A DNA stretch of 7,041 nt. Source: X23 sp050251575. GTDB taxonomy: Bacteria > Bacillota > Clostridia > SK-Y3. Shown piece after piece: positions 5,602-7,041 of the stretch (the stretch's first letter is position 1; each line of letters starts with the position of its first letter). The position numbers and the translations under genes are program-made. The notes under the pieces were generated by a model. That model made no database searches and was not told the DNA's origin. It saw nothing but the letters and a program-made list of their open reading frames with translations. The stretch lies in the NCBI GenBank assembly GCA_050251575.1, contig JBFWMP010000143.1:1-7041 (forward strand), read 5' to 3'.

Positions 5602-6642
5602 TCACCCCAATGTGTTCTGAATTGTAACTGCATGGGCAATTCCCGGTATAGATTCACCCTGTAATGCACTTGTTGTACTCATAAGTGCTCCTGTTGCAAT
5701 AAATAAAATTTTATTTAAACTTCCTTTGGTAAGTTCCTGATACAAGTAACTTGTCAAGACTGATGCTGAACATCCGCATCCACTTCCACCAGCATGCGTA
5801 TCCTGTCTTTTATTATCAAAAATTTTTAATCCACAGTCCGTAAATTGCCTGCTGATATTACACCCTTTTTTCTGTAAAATATCTTGTGTAATATCTTTTC
5901 CGATTTGTGCCAGATCTCCTGTAATTATTAAGTCATAATCATCAGGAATAAATCCTGTATCCTGAAAATGGGTATAAATCGTATCTGCTGCTGCCGGAGC
6001 CATTGCCGCTCCCATATTATTAGCATCCTTTATTCCTAAATCAACAATTTTACCCGTGGTAATATGTGTAACATAAGGACCTTTCCCTTCATTAGATAAT
6101 ACTACAGCACCACTACCTGTTACTGTCCACTGTGATGTCGGCGGTCTTTGTCCTCCATATTCAAGTGGAAACCTAAACTGCCGCTCTGCTGAGCAAAAAT
6201 GACTGGATGTGACAGCCACAACACACTCTGCAAAACCTCCGTCTATAGACATTGCCGCAAGACTCAATGATTCTGCCATCGTAGAGCAAGCGCCGTATAA
6301 TCCAAAGAGAGGAATTTCCAATTCTCTGATGCCAAAGCTGGAGCCTATGGACTGGCTTAATAAATCCCCTGCAAAGATGTAATTGATATCTCCTAAAGAT
6401 TTATTGGCCTTTGTCACTGCTTTTATGACCGCTTCTCTAAGCATCTTACTCTCTGCCTTTTCCCATGAATTCTCTCCCCATAAACCATCATCCAATATTT
6501 GATCAAAGTAGTCCTTTAAAGGACCTTGTCCTTCTTTTTTTCCTACAATTGACGCAGTAGCAATAATAGAAGGTGGATTTTGAAGTTTTACCGTCTGACT
6601 GCCTAAACGTTTTGCTGCATTCAATTCCAACCACCCCGTCAT
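5602..6642 (-). CDS. spoVAD: Stage V sporulation protein AD (SpoVAD, DPA-binding thiolase-fold protein)
   Basis: At 346 residues this matches full-length SpoVAD, the cytosolic-side subunit that binds dipicolinic acid in Bacillus and is needed for its uptake into spores. It has a thiolase-like fold. Visible family motifs are GPLKDYFD (40-47), AGDLLSQ (91-97), GLYGACSTMAES (114-125) with Cys119 at the thiolase-type position, SAERQFRFPLEYGGQRPPT (151-169), TVTGSGAVV (173-181), MAPAAADTIY (214-223) and HAGGSGCGCSA (283-293). The ATG at 6642 shares one base with the spoVAC stop (TAATG) but has no Shine-Dalgarno site. A TTG at 6624, seven codons in, has GGGGTGG six bases before it and would give MNAAKRLGSQTVKL, closer to clostridial SpoVAD starts. 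The true start may therefore be 6624. The stop at 5602-5604 is followed by spoVAEB without a gap. Confidence 0.93.
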   Translation of the reverse strand: MTGWLELNAAKRLGSQTVKLQNPPSIIATASIVGKKEGQGPLKDYFDQILDDGLWGENSWEKAESKMLREAVIKAVTKANKSLGDINYIFAGDLLSQSIGSSFGIRELEIPLFGLYGACSTMAESLSLAAMSIDGGFAECVVAVTSSHFCSAERQFRFPLEYGGQRPPTSQWTVTGSGAVVLSNEGKGPYVTHITTGKIVDLGIKDANNMGAAMAPAAADTIYTHFQDTGFIPDDYDLIITGDLAQIGKDITQDILQKKGCNISRQFTDCGLKIFDNKRQDTHAGGSGCGCSASVLTSYLYQELTKGSLNKILFIATGALMSTTSALQGESIPGIAHAVTIQNTLG

Positions 6643-7041
6643 TATAATGTTATTAGAAAGTAAATAATGCCTGCTGCCATAGCTGTTACGATGCCATATA
6701 CCAATACAGGACCGGCAATGACAAACATTTTTGATGCCACCCCCAGGATATATCCTTCTCTCTTAAACTCTATTGCCGGTGATACGATAGCATTAGCAAA
6801 GCCAGTAATAGGAACAATTGTTCCTGCGCCTGCATGTTTTGCAAGGCCATCATATAGATCCAGTCCCGTTAATAGAGCTCCTAAAAGTATCATTACTATT
6901 GCTGTCGCCCCGGCAACTTGATCGGTACTCATGCCTCGTGCCTTGAAATAATTACTTACCAACTGCCCTATAAGGCAAATTAATCCTCCGATTATAAAAG
7001 CTTTAGTCGCATTTTTTATAATCGGCGAATCAGGAGACTTT
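6642..7041 (-). CDS. spoVAC: Stage V sporulation protein AC (SpoVAC), 5' end outside window
   Basis: The last 132 residues of SpoVAC are visible; the frame stays open to the right edge and the first 15-20 residues are outside. SpoVAC is an integral membrane protein of the forespore inner membrane, reported in Bacillus to act as a mechanosensitive channel for Ca-DPA release. Hydrophobic segments cover AFIIGGLICLIGQLV, the stretch ATAIVMILLGALLTGL, and the C-terminal MFVIAGPVLVYGIVTAMAAG. The signature HAGAGTIVPITGFANAIVSP, followed by AIEFKREG, is diagnostic. A TTG at 6962 could be taken as a start, but residues upstream (KSPDSPIIKNATKAFIIGG) match the family, so the gene clearly continues. 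It overlaps spoVAD by one base. The promoter, expected to be sigma-G dependent, is outside the window. Confidence 0.94.
   Translation of the reverse strand, partial: KSPDSPIIKNATKAFIIGGLICLIGQLVSNYFKARGMSTDQVAGATAIVMILLGALLTGLDLYDGLAKHAGAGTIVPITGFANAIVSPAIEFKREGYILGVASKMFVIAGPVLVYGIVTAMAAGIIYFLITL

Overview
The window looks like part of a draft chromosome from an endospore-forming anaerobe of the Clostridia. The evidence is a spoVA operon, a ClpE-type unfoldase, low-GC genes with strong Shine-Dalgarno sites, and tRNAs with encoded CCA ends. I cannot name a genus. All functional genes and all tRNAs lie on the minus strand; the only plus-strand coding trace is a transposase remnant. A run of exactly 100 Ns (2163-2262) marks a scaffold join, so adjacency across it is not proven by sequence.

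Reading the minus strand from the right edge: the window opens inside spoVAC, followed by spoVAD, spoVAEB and spoVAEA in a tight, partly overlapping operon (7041 to 4649). Its products belong to the machinery that moves dipicolinic acid (Ca-DPA) into the forespore and releases it at germination. The operon ends at a perfect 18-bp stem-loop (4581-4622), with no spoVAF after it. A 190-bp AT-rich spacer with a possible promoter then leads to a ClpE-type AAA+ unfoldase. This gene has an N-terminal four-cysteine zinc finger and two ATPase modules, and its C-terminus is lost in the gap.

On the other side of the gap is a five-gene tRNA cluster, in transcription order Gly(TCC)-Arg(TCT)-His(GTG)-Gln(TTG)-Lys(TTT), closed by an intrinsic terminator (1624-1659). 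Next to it on the plus strand is the N-terminal remnant of an IS4-like transposase (1466-1623).

The left end carries the start of a tripartite tricarboxylate transporter (TTT) operon: a complete substrate-binding lipoprotein gene (tctC type) and the first 34 codons of a tctB-type membrane subunit. A long intercistronic stem-loop separates the two genes. The upstream region has two candidate sigma-A-like promoters and a perfect 16-bp palindrome overlapping one of them, which suggests ligand-controlled expression. The TTT genes are clearly more GC-rich (about 45-60% in hand-counted lines) than clpE and spoVA (about 33-38%). With the transposase scar between them and the tRNAs, this hints that the transporter was acquired.

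I found no CRISPR array, phage, defence system or clearly novel system. Most of the window is well-known gene families. The points worth a second look are a tRNA-Gly with C instead of T at T-loop position 55, the compositional boundary, the palindromic operator candidate, and several start-codon choices in the spoVA operon.
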